A stretch of DNA of 64,000 nt from Prorocentrum cordatum (lineage: Eukaryota; Sar; Dinophyceae; Prorocentrales; Prorocentraceae), in NCBI GenBank assembly GCA_963575745.1, contig CAUYUJ010011459.1:230001-294000 (forward strand), given 5' to 3'. This document shows, one piece after another, positions 33,440 through 45,014 of the stretch (its first letter is position 1; each line of letters opens with the position of its first letter). The notes under the pieces were generated by a model. That model was given only the letters and a program-made list of their open reading frames with translations. It was not told the DNA's origin and made no database searches. Both the position numbers and the translations under genes were made by a program.

Positions 33440-33860
33440 CAGACAGCTCCTGGGGCATGAGCGTGCATGTGCATTGGGATGTGCACGCATGTGCGCCCGC
33501 ACGCTTCACCGCATGTGCGTGCATGTGCGGGCCCGCGCGGCCTCCCGAAGAGAGGTTGCGCAGGCATGTGCGTGCATGTGCCGATGACAGATCTGCGATT
33601 CTCGAACACCTCCCGCATGTGCAGGCATGTGCGCGCATGTGCGTCGGACTGTGCGTGCATGTGCGTATGATGGATACATCAAAACACAGCGCACATGCCC
33701 CCGCACATGCCCGGGCACGACGTGCACAGTAGGAAGTCCATCCAAGAAGGACCGCACAGGCCTGGCACAAGACTGGCACATGCCGCGCACATGCGCGCAC
33801 ATGACACCGCAAAAACGGCCGCACATACACCCGCCCAGGGGTATAGATGTGAGTGCGGTG
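33440..33860. repeat. GCATGTGC-rich repeat
   Basis: Over 20 copies of GCATGTGCG or its complement occur, orientation changing near 33690, giving many short palindromes (GCACATGTGC type). Long frames on both strands contain only repeated Cys/His/Ala peptides. Confidence 0.85.
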
Positions 33861-33864
33861 TAAT

Positions 33865-34865
33865 GGAAAACCCACAAAGGACTCAAATCGAATGCTATGG
33901 ATCGCAATGGAATGCAATGCATCGCAAATCGAAGTGAAGCAGGCAGAAGAATGCAAGGCAGTGGAATGGGAACTTGGAAGGAGCTGCGCTGCATTGCACA
34001 ACAATGGAACGCATGACAACGCAATCATGACAACGCATGCCACACCTGAAAGACGCAGAGTGCAAGGCCACAATGGCCGGAGAAAGATCCCCTGGAACCC
34101 ATTCCCGGGATTACAGTTGCCGCCGAGTCTCCTGCACAGGAGACGGGAGGGGAGGAGCAAGGAGGAAGCAGGAGGGAAGGAAGGAGGAGCAGGGAGGAGG
34201 GAGGAAGAGGACGTCGTCGTCGTCGACGTCGTCGTCGTGATGGTCTCCGTGGCCGCAGTCGTCGCCGTCGGAATCGTAGTCCGCCGTCGCTGCCATCATC
34301 ACCGTCGACATTGCCATGGCCATTCTGAGCCTGAGAACCACCGCGCGAGAATGCACGTCAGTATCCAAGTGCATCATGCCTGTACGGCGTGGGCGTCTGA
34401 ACGTGCTCCTGTGGCCCATGTGAAAGAAGTGATGAAGTGCTGTAGGGCCGGCCGCCCTGGGCCCAAGGACACCTTCAAAACCGCCCACACGCACGAACAG
34501 GGCGGCCACAGAGCCCGTAAGACGGCCACGGCTCCCGTTCTTGATGTTATCCCGCTCCTCCTCGTCCTCCTCCACCCTCTCCCCTTAAAAAGAAGTCCTC
34601 CCTGGCGCGCCACGGACGTGTGTGTAGGGGGGGGAGGCAGGCGTTTCGCCAGAGACTCCCATGCCATGTGCGATCGCCATGTATGATCCTGAACTGTACT
34701 ATTGTGCAACATTTACACGATGGAGGGCAGTTTGTGTCCACAATGCGGCTCTCGCCTGAGCGCCGCGTGCAATCGTCTGGAAGTCTGTTACACGGGTGGA
34801 GGGAGGTTCCTTTCCAAAATAAAACTCTCGCCTGATGGCCGCGGACAATCGTCGTGAACGTCTGT
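33865..34865. other. No gene supported; purine-rich and GTC tracts
   Basis: AT-richer sequence to about 34130, a GGA/GAA purine tract at 34140-34205, and GTCGTC repeats at 34210-34280. A diverged 21 bp motif (GAGCCTGAGAACCACCGCG) is at about 34327. From about 34740 to 34900, two units of CTCTCGCCTGANNGCCGCG...CAATCGTC repeat. Confidence 0.5.
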
Positions 34866-35109
34866 CGCAGTGACAGGGATGGAAGGAGGTTACTTTTCAA
34901 CATGGGGCTCTCGCGTGCTCGCCGCGGACATAGAGGCACGAGGAGAGCGCTAGGGAGGAGACGGAGCCGCCGGGTGAGCGCAGGTAACGCGCCGGCCGAG
35001 AGCCGAGACAGGGCCAGACCGCCGAGGAAACGCCAACCGGGAAAGCGCCGGAGGCGGGAAGGCGCCGGCCGGAAGACCCGAAGCGGAAGTCAGGAGGACC
35101 GGCGGGATC

Positions 35110-36412
35110 GCAGCTGGCAGGAGGTGGGTCCGAGATCAGCCAGTAGCGAAATCAACCGACTCAAAGTTCAGAAAAATCCGAAATGAGCCGGGTCCGAGTG
35201 CAGCCAGAGATGGCGGGCGCGCCGGGAACGCCCGAGCGAGCCCAGGTCCGAGGTCAGCCGGGTCCGAGACGGCGGGATGGCGGGCAGACGCCGGCGGCCA
35301 GTGGAGCGCCCGGCGTGGAGCCGGGCCAGGAGCACCCCCAGCCAGAGGCCGGGGAAAACGTCGAGCGGGAGAACCCCAGCCAGAAGCTGGAAGGAGCGCC
35401 GGAGGCAGGCCGGGTCCGAGATCAGCCGGGTCCGAGATCAGCCGGGTCCGAGTTCAGCCGGGTCCGTCATCAGCCGGGTCCGAGATCAGCCGGGTCCGAG
35501 ATTTGCAGGGGCGGAGACGCCGAGGAGACGCTGGCCGGGGGAGCGCCGGGCCGTGGAGCCGGGCGGAGAGCACCCCGGCCAGAGGCCGGGAGAAACGGCG
35601 AGCGGGAGACCCCAAGCAAGAAGCCGGGAGGAGCGCCCGAGGCAGGCCGGGTCCGACATCAGCCGGGTCCGAGATCAGCCGGGCCCGAGTTCAGCGGGGT
35701 CCGAGATCAGCCGGGTCCGAGATCAGCCGGGTCCGAGATCAGCCATGGGAGACGCCGGGGAGACGCCGGCCAGGGGAGCGCCGAGCTGGAGCCGGGCCGG
35801 GAGCACCCAGGCCAGAGGCCGGGAAAAGCGCCGGGCGGGAGAACCCCAGCCGGAAGCCGGGAAGAGCGCCGGAGGCAGGCCGGGTCCGAGATCAGCCGGG
35901 TCCGAGATCAGCCGGAGTCCGAGTTCAGCCGGGTCCGAGATCAGCCGGGTCCGAGATCAGCCGGGCCCGAGATCAGCCGGGTCCGAGAACAGCCGGGTCC
36001 GAGTTCAGCGGGGCCCGAGATCAGCCAGGTCCGAGATCAGCAGGGCCCGAGATCAGCCTGGTGGGAGACGCCGGGGAAACGCCCGCCAGGGAAGCGCCGA
36101 GCTGGAGCCGGGCCGGGAGCACCCAGGGCAGAGGCCGGGAAAAGCGCCGGGCGGGAGAACCCCAGCCGGGAGCCGGGAAGAGCGCCGGAGGCAGGCCGGG
36201 TCCGAGATCAGCCGGGTCCGAGATCAGCCGGGTCCGAGTTCAGCCGGGTCCGAGATCAGCCGGGTCCGAGATCAGCCGGGTCCGAGATCAGCCGGGTCCG
36301 AGTTCAGCCGGGTCCGAGTTCAGCGGGTCCGAGATCAGCCGGGTCCGAGATCAGCCGGGTCCGAGTTCAGCTGGGTCCGAGTTCAGCCGGGTCCGAGTTC
36401 AGCTTCTTCCCA
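35110..36412 (+). repeat. Higher-order array of the 15 bp GGTCCGAGATCAGCC unit, open in three frames
   Basis: Blocks of tandem GGTCCGAGATCAGCC / GGTCCGAGTTCAGCC units alternate with a ~170 bp GC-rich block (GGGAGACGCCGGGGAGACGC...GGCCGGGAAAAGCGCCGG) that recurs about four times (near 35511, 35745, 36064 and a diverged one near 35300). Because the unit is 15 bp and lacks stops, all three forward frames stay open for 430-595 codons (GPRSA, VRDQP, SEISR). I regard the frames as repeat products. The same unit forms the inverted array at 7283-7765. Confidence 0.9.
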
Positions 36413-36564
36413 TGGGAGTGGGCGCGGTCGCCGCCGTCAGCTGCGTCGCCTGCGTGGACGCGGGCGTCGGCGGCAGCGGAAATATGCGACGCCTCCGCGC
36501 GCCACCGCGCATGGGGGCCTGGGCAGCAGGCTCGCGCGCTCTTCCATCGCTGGGCGCGGGAGGC

Positions 36565-38175
36565 GATGATTTGGTCAGTTGCGAATTCCGACATCAACGA
36601 GGTCCGCGAAGCGGCGTACGTCGCGTCTCGCTTGACCGGCATGGCCGGCGAGTTCGAGGGCGAGTGGCCGCCAGTTGTTGTCGTTCAAGGTGGCCATGTC
36701 AACGGCGACCCAGCGCCGCCAATGACCCACTTCACGCGCAGCTTCGCTGGGCGGCGGGGCCAGCTTGGGGAAGGGGGGGGGGCGTGCGCAGGCGGCATCG
36801 GCTCTGATGAACGTCGACCGATTCACTCCGGAGTGCATCGACAACCTCCTCAACAGGTTCGACATTCCCCGCAACAGGGCGCAGCAGGCTGGTCAACTCA
36901 CGACGCTGCGAAAGCCCGAGCTACTTCTTGCTGTGCGCGGCGGGCGCGTCAAATACAAGGCCCACCATGATCCTGCAGCGCGAAGGCATAGCCTGCCCGA
37001 CAGTCGCGCCATATTTGGCACGCGCGATGGGATAGCAGCGCAGATTCGTTCAGATGGTCGAAGGATCGCCGGGCCATCTCGCTTCGGCCGTGCACTCGCC
37101 TCAACGCCAAGTGTCTCTCGCGGGCGCGCCCGCGCGCGATCGGGATTTGAGCGCGCGTGAAACCGAAGCCCGATCGAGCTGGGAAGGCACGGCCAATCCA
37201 GCCCCTGGAGCGGCACCGACTCCGCTTGCAGCGCCAGCTACCGCCCAAGCAGGCTCAGCATTACCGCCGGCGGCATGCCCAGCAGAAGGCTTCGGCTCTG
37301 GCACCAATTGGACACCGTCGGCTCGCTCGGCGAGGAAACCGTTGCCGACGAACCCGAACTGCGCAAACTTCTTGTAGAACAGCGCGGCGCGCGCCTCTTT
37401 TGGGCTTGCGAGCGCGCCAGGTCCCGATGGCGCGGCCTCGACAAGCATGGACCCGCGCGCCGTGCGCGGGGGCCATCGAAAGCAAGGGCAGAGGCCGCGG
37501 AAACGGCGACGGCGCCTTCCCGGCACCATTGTCCGACATTGAGATCCGCGCGACATTCGCTGGCTGCGGGAAAAGCAGGGGCGAGGGAAAGGTCAAGCAT
37601 CGGACCGGTGGATTGGGATTCGGCCGACAAGGCAACCCACTGGACCCAGACTGGACACGTCTCAAGCGCCACGAGCGCAACTCAGAGGAGCACCTCGTCC
37701 GCGACTGTCCCTTTCGGCGCCAGCAAGGGCGCGCTCTCTTCCTCGACGCCCCAGCCTCAGCAGCACCGCAAGCACCGACGCCAGCGCCCCCACCACTTAC
37801 GCACGCGGGACACCACTGGGCGCCTGGACCAGCCGCTCTATATCCAGCACCAGGTGCCTACCCGGTCTGGGCGATCAGGTTACGGGAAGACCGATCTCGT
37901 GGTTCTGGGACCCGACAGCGGCGGCCCCAGGCAGAGCGCCGATCTTTGGAAGGGTGGCCCGCCAATTCCAGCTTCGGCAACTACGCGGCCAGCGCCTGCA
38001 GCAGCAGCTTCCAGTGCTTCGTCACATGGGTCCTAGCAGGCAGTTGGACAGATCCATCGGCCCATAGGTTAATTTGGGGGCGCAGCAGCCACGGCGCAGC
38101 GCCACCATCACCGACGCCGCAGCGCTGGGCCGGAATGGCAAATGCTTTCCCGGTTGGGCCACAGTTAGGTGGCCG
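36565..38175 (+). pseudogene. Ty1/copia-like element, decayed 5' part (gag-like)
   Basis: Plus-strand protein-like sequence in changing frames: NVDRFTPECIDNLLNRFDIP (near 36808), then KRHERNSEEHLVRDCPFRRQ near 37662-37721, resembling a degraded zinc-knuckle region in which a leading Cys pair is lost. Frames break repeatedly. Assigned to the same element as the integrase and RT remnants downstream because of strand and order, which is inference. No LTR was recognised at the 5' side. Confidence 0.4.
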
Positions 38176-38300
38176 GATGCGAACCCCCCCTACGATTTCT
38201 GAGGGGGAAGGTGGGGTTCATTTCGCTCGGGAGCTCCCGAACGAAGTGAACCCCACCCTCCCCCTCAGAAATCGTGGGGGGCAGGGGTAGGGTTCGCATC
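38175..38300. mobile_element. 126 bp near-perfect inverted repeat (MITE-like)
   Basis: Arms of about 60 bp: the left GATGCGAACCCC...CGATTTCTGAGG and right arms meet at GGGAG|CTCCC near 38233. Only a few mismatches and a short indel are seen between arms. No target-site duplication is obvious. It sits inside decayed retroelement sequence. Confidence 0.8.
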
Positions 38301-38309
38301 TTGCTTCCT

Positions 38310-40335
38310 AACATCAGGTTTCGCGACTGGGGGCGACATCAATGCCCGAGCCGCCGAGCCAGCTGCCCCACCTTGCCGATATGCAGTTGTCGAGCTGGGC
38401 TTGATTGCTGTCAGTCTCAGCATTCGGCATCAGCGCGCCATATGGATCTAGCTCCACGTTGCCACCACAGTCCGCGCCAGTATCCTCGTTACCATTGGTG
38501 CTGAAGTCCCCCAAAGGTCTGGCTCTCAATCAGCACGTCCCCATTGACGTTAGTCAGCCATCAGCGAGAGTGGACAAGCGGCTCGCCGACCGCAACACCT
38601 GGCTGTCTTGCCGCGCGTGATCCGAACACGGAGGAGACTCCACTTTCGACACGCGACGACGACACATCGACGATCTCCACAGCACTCAGCTCGCGCTCGA
38701 AATTTACGATTGCAGGACGCGCAGCGACGACGAGCCGCACAGACTCGAACCGAAACTCTTACAAATCCACCTCCTGCGCCAGATGCCGCATCTTGCACCA
38801 TGCGCGTCACCTACAGCCCGCGCAGAACACCGACCTCCACCTGGCGCGCTGCCTGGCGCGCCGCGGCCCGGCCGACGTCATCGCCGATGTCCGCTTCTTT
38901 GGCGCAGATCGTACCATTGCGGGTGCAGCAATTTGTTTGCCGGACCGCGCGGCAGACCTCGGCGCTTCGGGCCAGGCACTCGCGGCGACGGCGCGGCCGA
39001 TACCAGGCGACAGCGTGCCATAGCAGATGCTGCCATTACAGGGCGCCGCGCAGACTCCTTGGCCCGCGCCGACACATGGGAAACCGCGGCAAGATATCAT
39101 TCAGTCCCCTTGCAGCGCTTCCAGTTTCGCGCCCGCTTCCGACGTGCCAAGCCAAGTGACGCCCACCCCGACACGCATGCTCCGCCGCGCCGACGACGTT
39201 CCCGCGGTGGCCGGACTCGTCAGGCACAGGCCCGAGTTCGCCGACCCACTCGCCCTACTATCTGGTGAGCACCGACTTGCTAGGCGGCCGTCTAGGCGCC
39301 ATTGTGGACGCTGGCGCCTGGGCCAACTCGCGGGGGCAACGTTTCTATGAACCTGGCCGACATGGCCATGGAAGTCGGGCTTCAGCCCGCAGAGGAGAGG
39401 CTGACCTCTCCACACTAGGTAGCAGGTGCAAACGACGGCTCACAGGAGGCACATTGGAAGGTACGTTGCCCCATCGCGGTCACCACCCGCGACGGCGTGA
39501 CCGCGCAGCGCAGCGTGCGTGCGCCTGCGAAGGGCGACGCCGTCCAACAACGGGGGTGTGGAAAAGGGCGCAGCGCGTAAACGCCTCGCGTTCCCTGGTC
39601 CTGGAGGCCGCGAAATCATCTCGAGCCCAGGCAACGTGCACCTCGGCCTAGAGTCAGCTCAAAGGGGCCGCTTATGCAGGCCAGTCGACAGCTTTGACCA
39701 GCTCAGGGGACTTCTAGCTAAACCGTTCACGTAACTTGCAGTGGCCAGCGACAACCGAGTCAAGCGACAGCCGAGAGCTCACGAAGTTCAAGATGCAGTT
39801 GCTTGGCCCCTACGCACAAGCACCAGTGCCGGGCGCGCCTCAGGCAGCAGGATGCGACCTATTCGCCGGCGTGGACGTCAACATCGTGACCTGCGGTGCC
39901 AAGCTGGCCCCTGCGGGCGCGGCCGCCCTTGCACCGCCGGGCACCTGCGCGCGGACGTTCGGGGTCGAGCAGGGCCAGGGGGTCGCCCGAGTCATCTTGG
40001 ATCGCATCATCATGGACTAAGAGATCATTGTCGTTACCAGCCTGTCTCCATCTTCCCGCGGCCCTGGGGGCTTCGGCCACACTGGCGCGACGCGCCTCAG
40101 CTACGACCGCGCCCCGCAGGAATCGGGCACCGCGGCCCAAGCGGGGCCCGAGGGCAATTATTTTGAGGTTCGGCAGTTTGATTGCAGGAGGTCCATCAAG
40201 ACAACCTGCCAAAATCTTCGGACAATCATCGACAGGAAACTCCACCCCCAAATAATTGAAAACATCAAACCAAGACTTGGGAAACTTGCAAGTCCCAAGA
40301 CAAACTTCAACACATCTCGTCCACATCCTTGGAAC
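38310..40335. other. Decayed coding-like sequence, not assigned
   Basis: GC-rich, with many medium frames on both strands. Minus 38314-38529 (NGNEDTGADCGGNVELDPYG) and plus 39736-40018 (a 94-codon frame with GAPQAAGCDLFAGVDVNIVT) look most protein-like. It lies between the gag-like and integrase-like remnants and may be eroded polyprotein or other insertions. Confidence 0.3.
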
Positions 40336-40339
40336 ATCT

Positions 40340-40935
40340 CAAACGCCAAAAATGCAGCCGAAACTCAACGCAGAAAAAACTTGAAGTGCATGAAAAATGC
40401 GCGCTTGAAAGAGATGTGGTTTACTTTGTTTGTAAGTGTCCAAGCCGGCCGGGGTATGCATGGAAGGTTGTTTTGTTCGCATGTTCCAAGTGTCTTTCTA
40501 GTGCTTGTCAGGCGGCCAGAGATTTGTTCCGAGTTGTTGTTTCAAGTTTTGTTTTCATGAGTTTCTGAAGTTTCGCTCCAGAATTGTCTTGGGAGTCTTC
40601 AGGCGTTTCGAGTTGTTGCTCAGAACTTGTTCATGTTGTTTGCAGAGTTTACGCGTTTAGTGTTGTTTTGATGTTGCGTTTGTTTCAGAATTGTGTCAGG
40701 GTTTTCTGCGTGCTGTTTGAGAGTTTCGGTTGCTAGTTCTTTTTGGTGCGAGCTCCCCCCCCTCGGATGTCGGGATGTATTTTTATATAAGAATGACAGC
40801 TATTCTCCCAGGCTTGGCTTCCAGATGTCTTGCTGTTTGTTTAGGGGTTTAGATGTTCCCAGGTTTTGGCTCTCTGTTTTTTTGGGGGGGTCGGGATTTT
40901 CGCACGTCTTGATTTGGAGTTGTGTCGCGTTTTTT
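40340..40935. other. T/G-rich, lower-GC segment without genes
   Basis: Markedly lower GC than the flanks, with repeated TTTCGAGTTGTTG / AGTTTTG phrases. Probably an intron-like or inserted segment; no frame or element ends were recognised. Confidence 0.4.
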
Positions 40936-41339
40936 TTTAGAGCGTGAGTTTCTTCGCGCGATATGGCGGCGAACCGCCTGCTGTCGCCATTGCCGGATGC
41001 CGGAGGACGACTGGGCGATCATCAGCCGGAAAGTGCACGCGGCCCTGCTGCGCCGCGAAGTCTTGCGCCAGTCGCCTCCCTCCTGCAGTTGCGCGTCCAC
41101 CGGAGCGGGCGCGACGCGGGAGTCGCGCCCTCAACGGGGCACGGCGGCCACCGCGACGACTGCGGCACCGACCTCGCGGGTCCGGCCCCATATCTTCTAG
41201 GCTGCCCAGCCACTGGCGAGCCGGGTCACGCCGACGATTGCGGCGACGTTGACCTCCGCGGCGACCTTGCCTCAGGCTTGCCCACGCGGTGGTTTCGCGG
41301 TTTGTCGGCCCCGGCGTCGGATCGCCATCTGGCGAGTGC

Positions 41340-42121
41340 TCAACTGCCACAATCCACCGAGGTTGACGACATCCACCACCTCTTCACCTTCTTCGATCAC
41401 TGCACCGACATCATGGAGATGCGGTGGGGAGGCGCGGACCAGCCAACTCGTTGTTCGCCGCCGCCGCAGGGCGGGCGCCAATTTCGATGCGGTCACGGGC
41501 TGTAGCCTCAACGATGGGAGCCAGCAGAAATCCGCGGGGCGATGCGTCCGACAGCGCCAGCCCCGTGTGGCCGTCACGGATCCCACCCGCCGGCCTCTCG
41601 GTCGTTGGGCGACCTTCAACTGCGCGTGCAACTACCGCACTTGGCTACATCCCGACGGGGACGCGGTACCTCACGGCCGATGATGCGGCGGCACTAAACG
41701 GCTGCAACTACAGCTCGGCGACTACTTCGTCAACGAGAAGCCCGACCTATCGCGGGCGATCGCCGAGCCGCCCTGGTCAGGGGTACCATCGACACCAGGC
41801 ACCAGGCGCACATGAGCTTCGACCAGTGCCAACTGGTACTTCGAGATCGCCACCAGGGCATCTTGAAAAAGACCACAGGTCTTGTTTCCAACGCCTCGGC
41901 GGTGCTTAAGCAGTTCGTAAATTTCAGGTCACCAGCAAACACGCAAGTGCACGTCGAGGGCCCCAACAACACCGACGCCCAAGTCTGGCCATGGAAGGTG
42001 GCCGAACGGCTATGCCATTGCATCAGGGACCTACGCTGGCGCCTGCGACGACCGCATTTATCGAACTATATTCGTGAACGCGGCGTCGATGCGGCAGCCT
42101 TTCCAGCAGTGGCTTCAGTTG

Positions 42122-42154
<33 letters not shown>

Positions 42155-43055
42155 CATATATATATATATATATATATATATACGGAGTGCCATGGTCGCT
42201 GCGCGCGCCCGCTACAAGTGCGGGGCGTGCTGGCGCAACGTGCGATCGGTTTCGCCCATGCACTCCCGAGACCTGGTCACCTGCCGGTTGCCTTGCAGCG
42301 CCCCGATCCACTGGGAATATGTTGGCTGCCGCGAGGGGACAGAACGCGACCGCCCAACACATGTCCACGAGCTCATGGTGCTTAAGCTCGCGGATCTTCA
42401 TTCACGGCCGCGCCCACGCACTGGCCAACATCCACGAGCACCAGCACGAATTGGAGGACCACGCCCTACCAGCGATCAACAGGCTCAGCTACCTGCAGGA
42501 GCCGACCTCGGAGCAGCAGACGAGGCAGCATTGCCGCCATCACCTTCCAGCACGCCAGGAGCCAGCTCAATCTCCAGCGCTTGGTCCCAGGATAGTAGAT
42601 CCAGCAACTGCGTTGATGGTCCACGACACGACTACGAGCCAGTCCATCAGCCGGCGCAGCACCGAGACCGACAGCGCCACGATCTGCCGACGTTTTTGCA
42701 GGCAACCCAACGCTTGCACACTGGACCCGCTTCCACATCGAAGCGCCACTACGAGCACTGCGCGGCGACTCGCACGAGGCACGAATGCGAGAGCTACGCA
42801 AAAGACATCGCCGGCGGCGGTACGGGAGGAAATGGCACGAGCACTGCGCGCAGCCACCATGGCACAAGCAACCCGTGACTTCATCCCTACAGTTGTCAAC
42901 AAGTGTCGGGAGTACCGTAAGTGGCTCAGCGCGCCAAGCAGTTTCCGCACTACGCCCGTCGACGCGATTCACCCAGCATGTTCGTTGCGACATCTTGCGC
43001 TGCAAGGGTCGCATGAGAACCGCGCACGGGCGATGATTGATGATGACCCCTGACC
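41340..43055 (+). pseudogene. Ty1/copia-like element, decayed middle part up to integrase N-terminus
   Basis: Coding remnants on plus: 41812-42050 (SFDQCQLVLRDRHQGILKKT and QFVNFRSPANTQVHVEGPNN), a block of the type that precedes integrase in dinoflagellate copia-like polyproteins; then after a GA/TA microsatellite, 42860-43040 with DFIPTVVNKCREYRKW. The latter resembles the integrase zinc-binding CxxCRKW segment with the second Cys changed to Tyr. The frame then shifts (RCDILRCKG in another frame replaces the expected xxDLxFxK). Intact activity is excluded. Confidence 0.5.
42127..42182. repeat. (GA)n(TA)n microsatellite
   Basis: About 14 GA units followed by about 12 TA units inside the decayed polyprotein. 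It gives the Arg-Glu and Tyr-Ile runs seen in the forward frames. Confidence 0.96.
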
Positions 43056-43578
43056 CCCCTCTATTTTTACCATCCCCGTCCAGCAGGATTTAAGTGTGGA
43101 GATGGGCACGGAGGCCGAACATTAATCCGCGGGGCAAGTTGCGAATCGAAACTGCTATCATCTCATGGCGATTAGTCACAGCATCAACAACGCTGAGCAT
43201 GGCCATGGTGGTCTCACCACACCAGCGTCGGCAATCGCGAGCGTGTGGCAGGTCTTTGGGGTTCTCACCAGTACAGTTTGCCCAAGTTACAAACGCGCGT
43301 CAGGGCCATGGGATTCTAATTTTCTCAACCCTTCCCAAATCAGGAACGCGTGGCAGGGCCACGGGGACCGATTGGGTTTTGATTGTACATGCGTTTTTCG
43401 AGCAGGCAGAGCATTGGAGTTAATTGCGTTTTTAGCGCATCCCCCACGCACTTCGTGGCCCTTCCTCCTCCTCCTCCTCCTGCTCCTCTGCCCCCGCAGC
43501 TGCCCAGGCCCGAGCTTCCCCGAGTCTTCGAGTTTCCAAGCTTTGGAGCCTCCTCGAGGCGCTAGGCCCCTTCGCCAC

Positions 43579-43712
43579 AGGGGCATGCCGAACCTGCCCA
43601 GGAACGCGCGGATGCACGATCGGGCGCGCATCGCCGATGCATCGGCGATGCATCGCCGATTCGAGGTCGATGCCCCCCCAATGCCTACCCCCCCGCGTCG
43701 TTGCCCCTGAGT
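43579..43712. mobile_element. Partial copy of the 59.2 kb inverted-repeat element
   Basis: Shares CCTGCCCAGGAACGCGCGGATGCA-like sequence, GCATCGGCGATGCATCGCCGAT palindromic core, and GATGCC(C)n...CGTTGCCCCTGAG end with 59310-59435. The left terminal repeat is missing. Confidence 0.6.
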
Positions 43713-43729
43713 GCGTCGCGAGCCCCGGC

Positions 43730-44745
43730 CATGTCCCAAGCCGCCGAGCGCGCCTCGACGGCGAGCCTCCCCTTCGAGGACCTCAAGCAGGTGGTGGCCC
43801 AGAGCGCAAGCCCGAACTCGAACGAGAACCTCGAGCGAATGACCAAGCAGAACGTTGCAACTCGACAAGCTCACATTCATTGCTGACAAGATGGCGATCG
43901 CTGGGGGCGCCAGTGCCAATCGAGCGCGCAAGGCACGGATGCAGCGAGGATGACGGCCTGTATTTTTAAGGCCGAGAGCGCCTCGTGGTCAAGCAGCGCC
44001 CAGCAAGCCGCCTCGAGATGGCCTACAACGGCGGGCCTTTCCAAGAGCATCGAGTACTGCCACGTCTTCAACGAGAAGGACAGGCGCATCGAGCTGGCCG
44101 TGGCTTTGTTCTGCAAGACCTACTGCGAGAATGACGAGCACGTCTACGACGTCTTCGAGAACCACGGAGAGCCGCCCGAGAACCCCATTTCTGGCTCATG
44201 CCCAGCTTCAATGCCAAGATGCACGAGCTTGCCAAGAAGGACATCAAGCTCGGCGCCGAGAACGTCAAGAGCCTCACCCACGGCTCCTACACCGAGCGCG
44301 TCGGCAAGGCCCCCCCCGACATCCCCGCCGAGCTTCACCACCTCCACGACCGAGTGCTGCTGATTATCAAGAAGTTTGGGCCGTCGAAAAGTGGGACGAG
44401 GAGCCTTCCGGCGCGCATGCCGAGCTGCTCTTCGAGTTGATTCCGAGCAAGGCCAAGCAGCGCGTCATTTGGTGCCGCGAGAACGGCGCGGTCTCGAGCC
44501 GTGAAGAGGCCGCCATGGCCACCGCGCAAGCGGTCGTCAAGTGGCGTTGGGGAGTCAAGAGGACAGACGACATGATGCACGAGCTCCAGGAGTGGAGCTA
44601 CCAGAACAAGCGCTCCAAGCTGGACTACTCGAGCGCCGTCAAGCAGCAGAAGATCGAGACGCGGCTTTTCAACCACACAGCAAGCTGAATTTCGAGACGC
44701 TCGCCGAGATCCATGCCGAGTACGACAAGGTCGCCATGAACTAGC
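43730..44745 (+). pseudogene. Frameshifted intronless coding relic, unknown protein
   Basis: One protein can be followed through three or four frames: MSQAAERASTASLPFEDLKQ at 43731, RQLDKLTFIADKMAIAGGAS near 43868, KSIEYCHVFNEKDRRIELAV near 44044, FNAKMHELAKKDIKLGAENV near 44208, then GAHAELLFELIPSKAKQRVI and VVKWRWGVKRTDDMMHELQE to 44670, ending KLNFETLAEIHAEYDKVAMN. Each piece is clean and they abut without splice sites, so this looks like a retrocopy or captured gene hit by about four indels. Family unknown. It lies in the segment that interrupts the copia-like element. Confidence 0.55.
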
Positions 44746-45014
44746 GCGAGCCCGAGGGGAGCCAGGCCGACGCGAAGGCCGAGCCAGAGACCGCCGACAA
44801 CAGGTTCATGCTTGCGGACGCCTGAGAGCCTGGCGCACGAGCGCCCCGAGCCAAGCGCTCCCAGTTTTTTCGCTACGAGGGCGCCTTTTCGAGTCACGCG
44901 CTCGAGCCCCATCTGCTTTTCAAGCTCCAAGTTCGAGAACGCGCGAGTGGCGTTCCAAGCTGCGGGGTTCTACTCCCCCTTCTCGCCGAGTGATCTTCGA
45001 TCAAACATCAAGCA

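Noticed and set aside
35183-36970. A 595-residue protein gene
   Set aside because: All three frames are open because the 15 bp unit has no stops. The composition is purely repetitive and there is no conserved domain.
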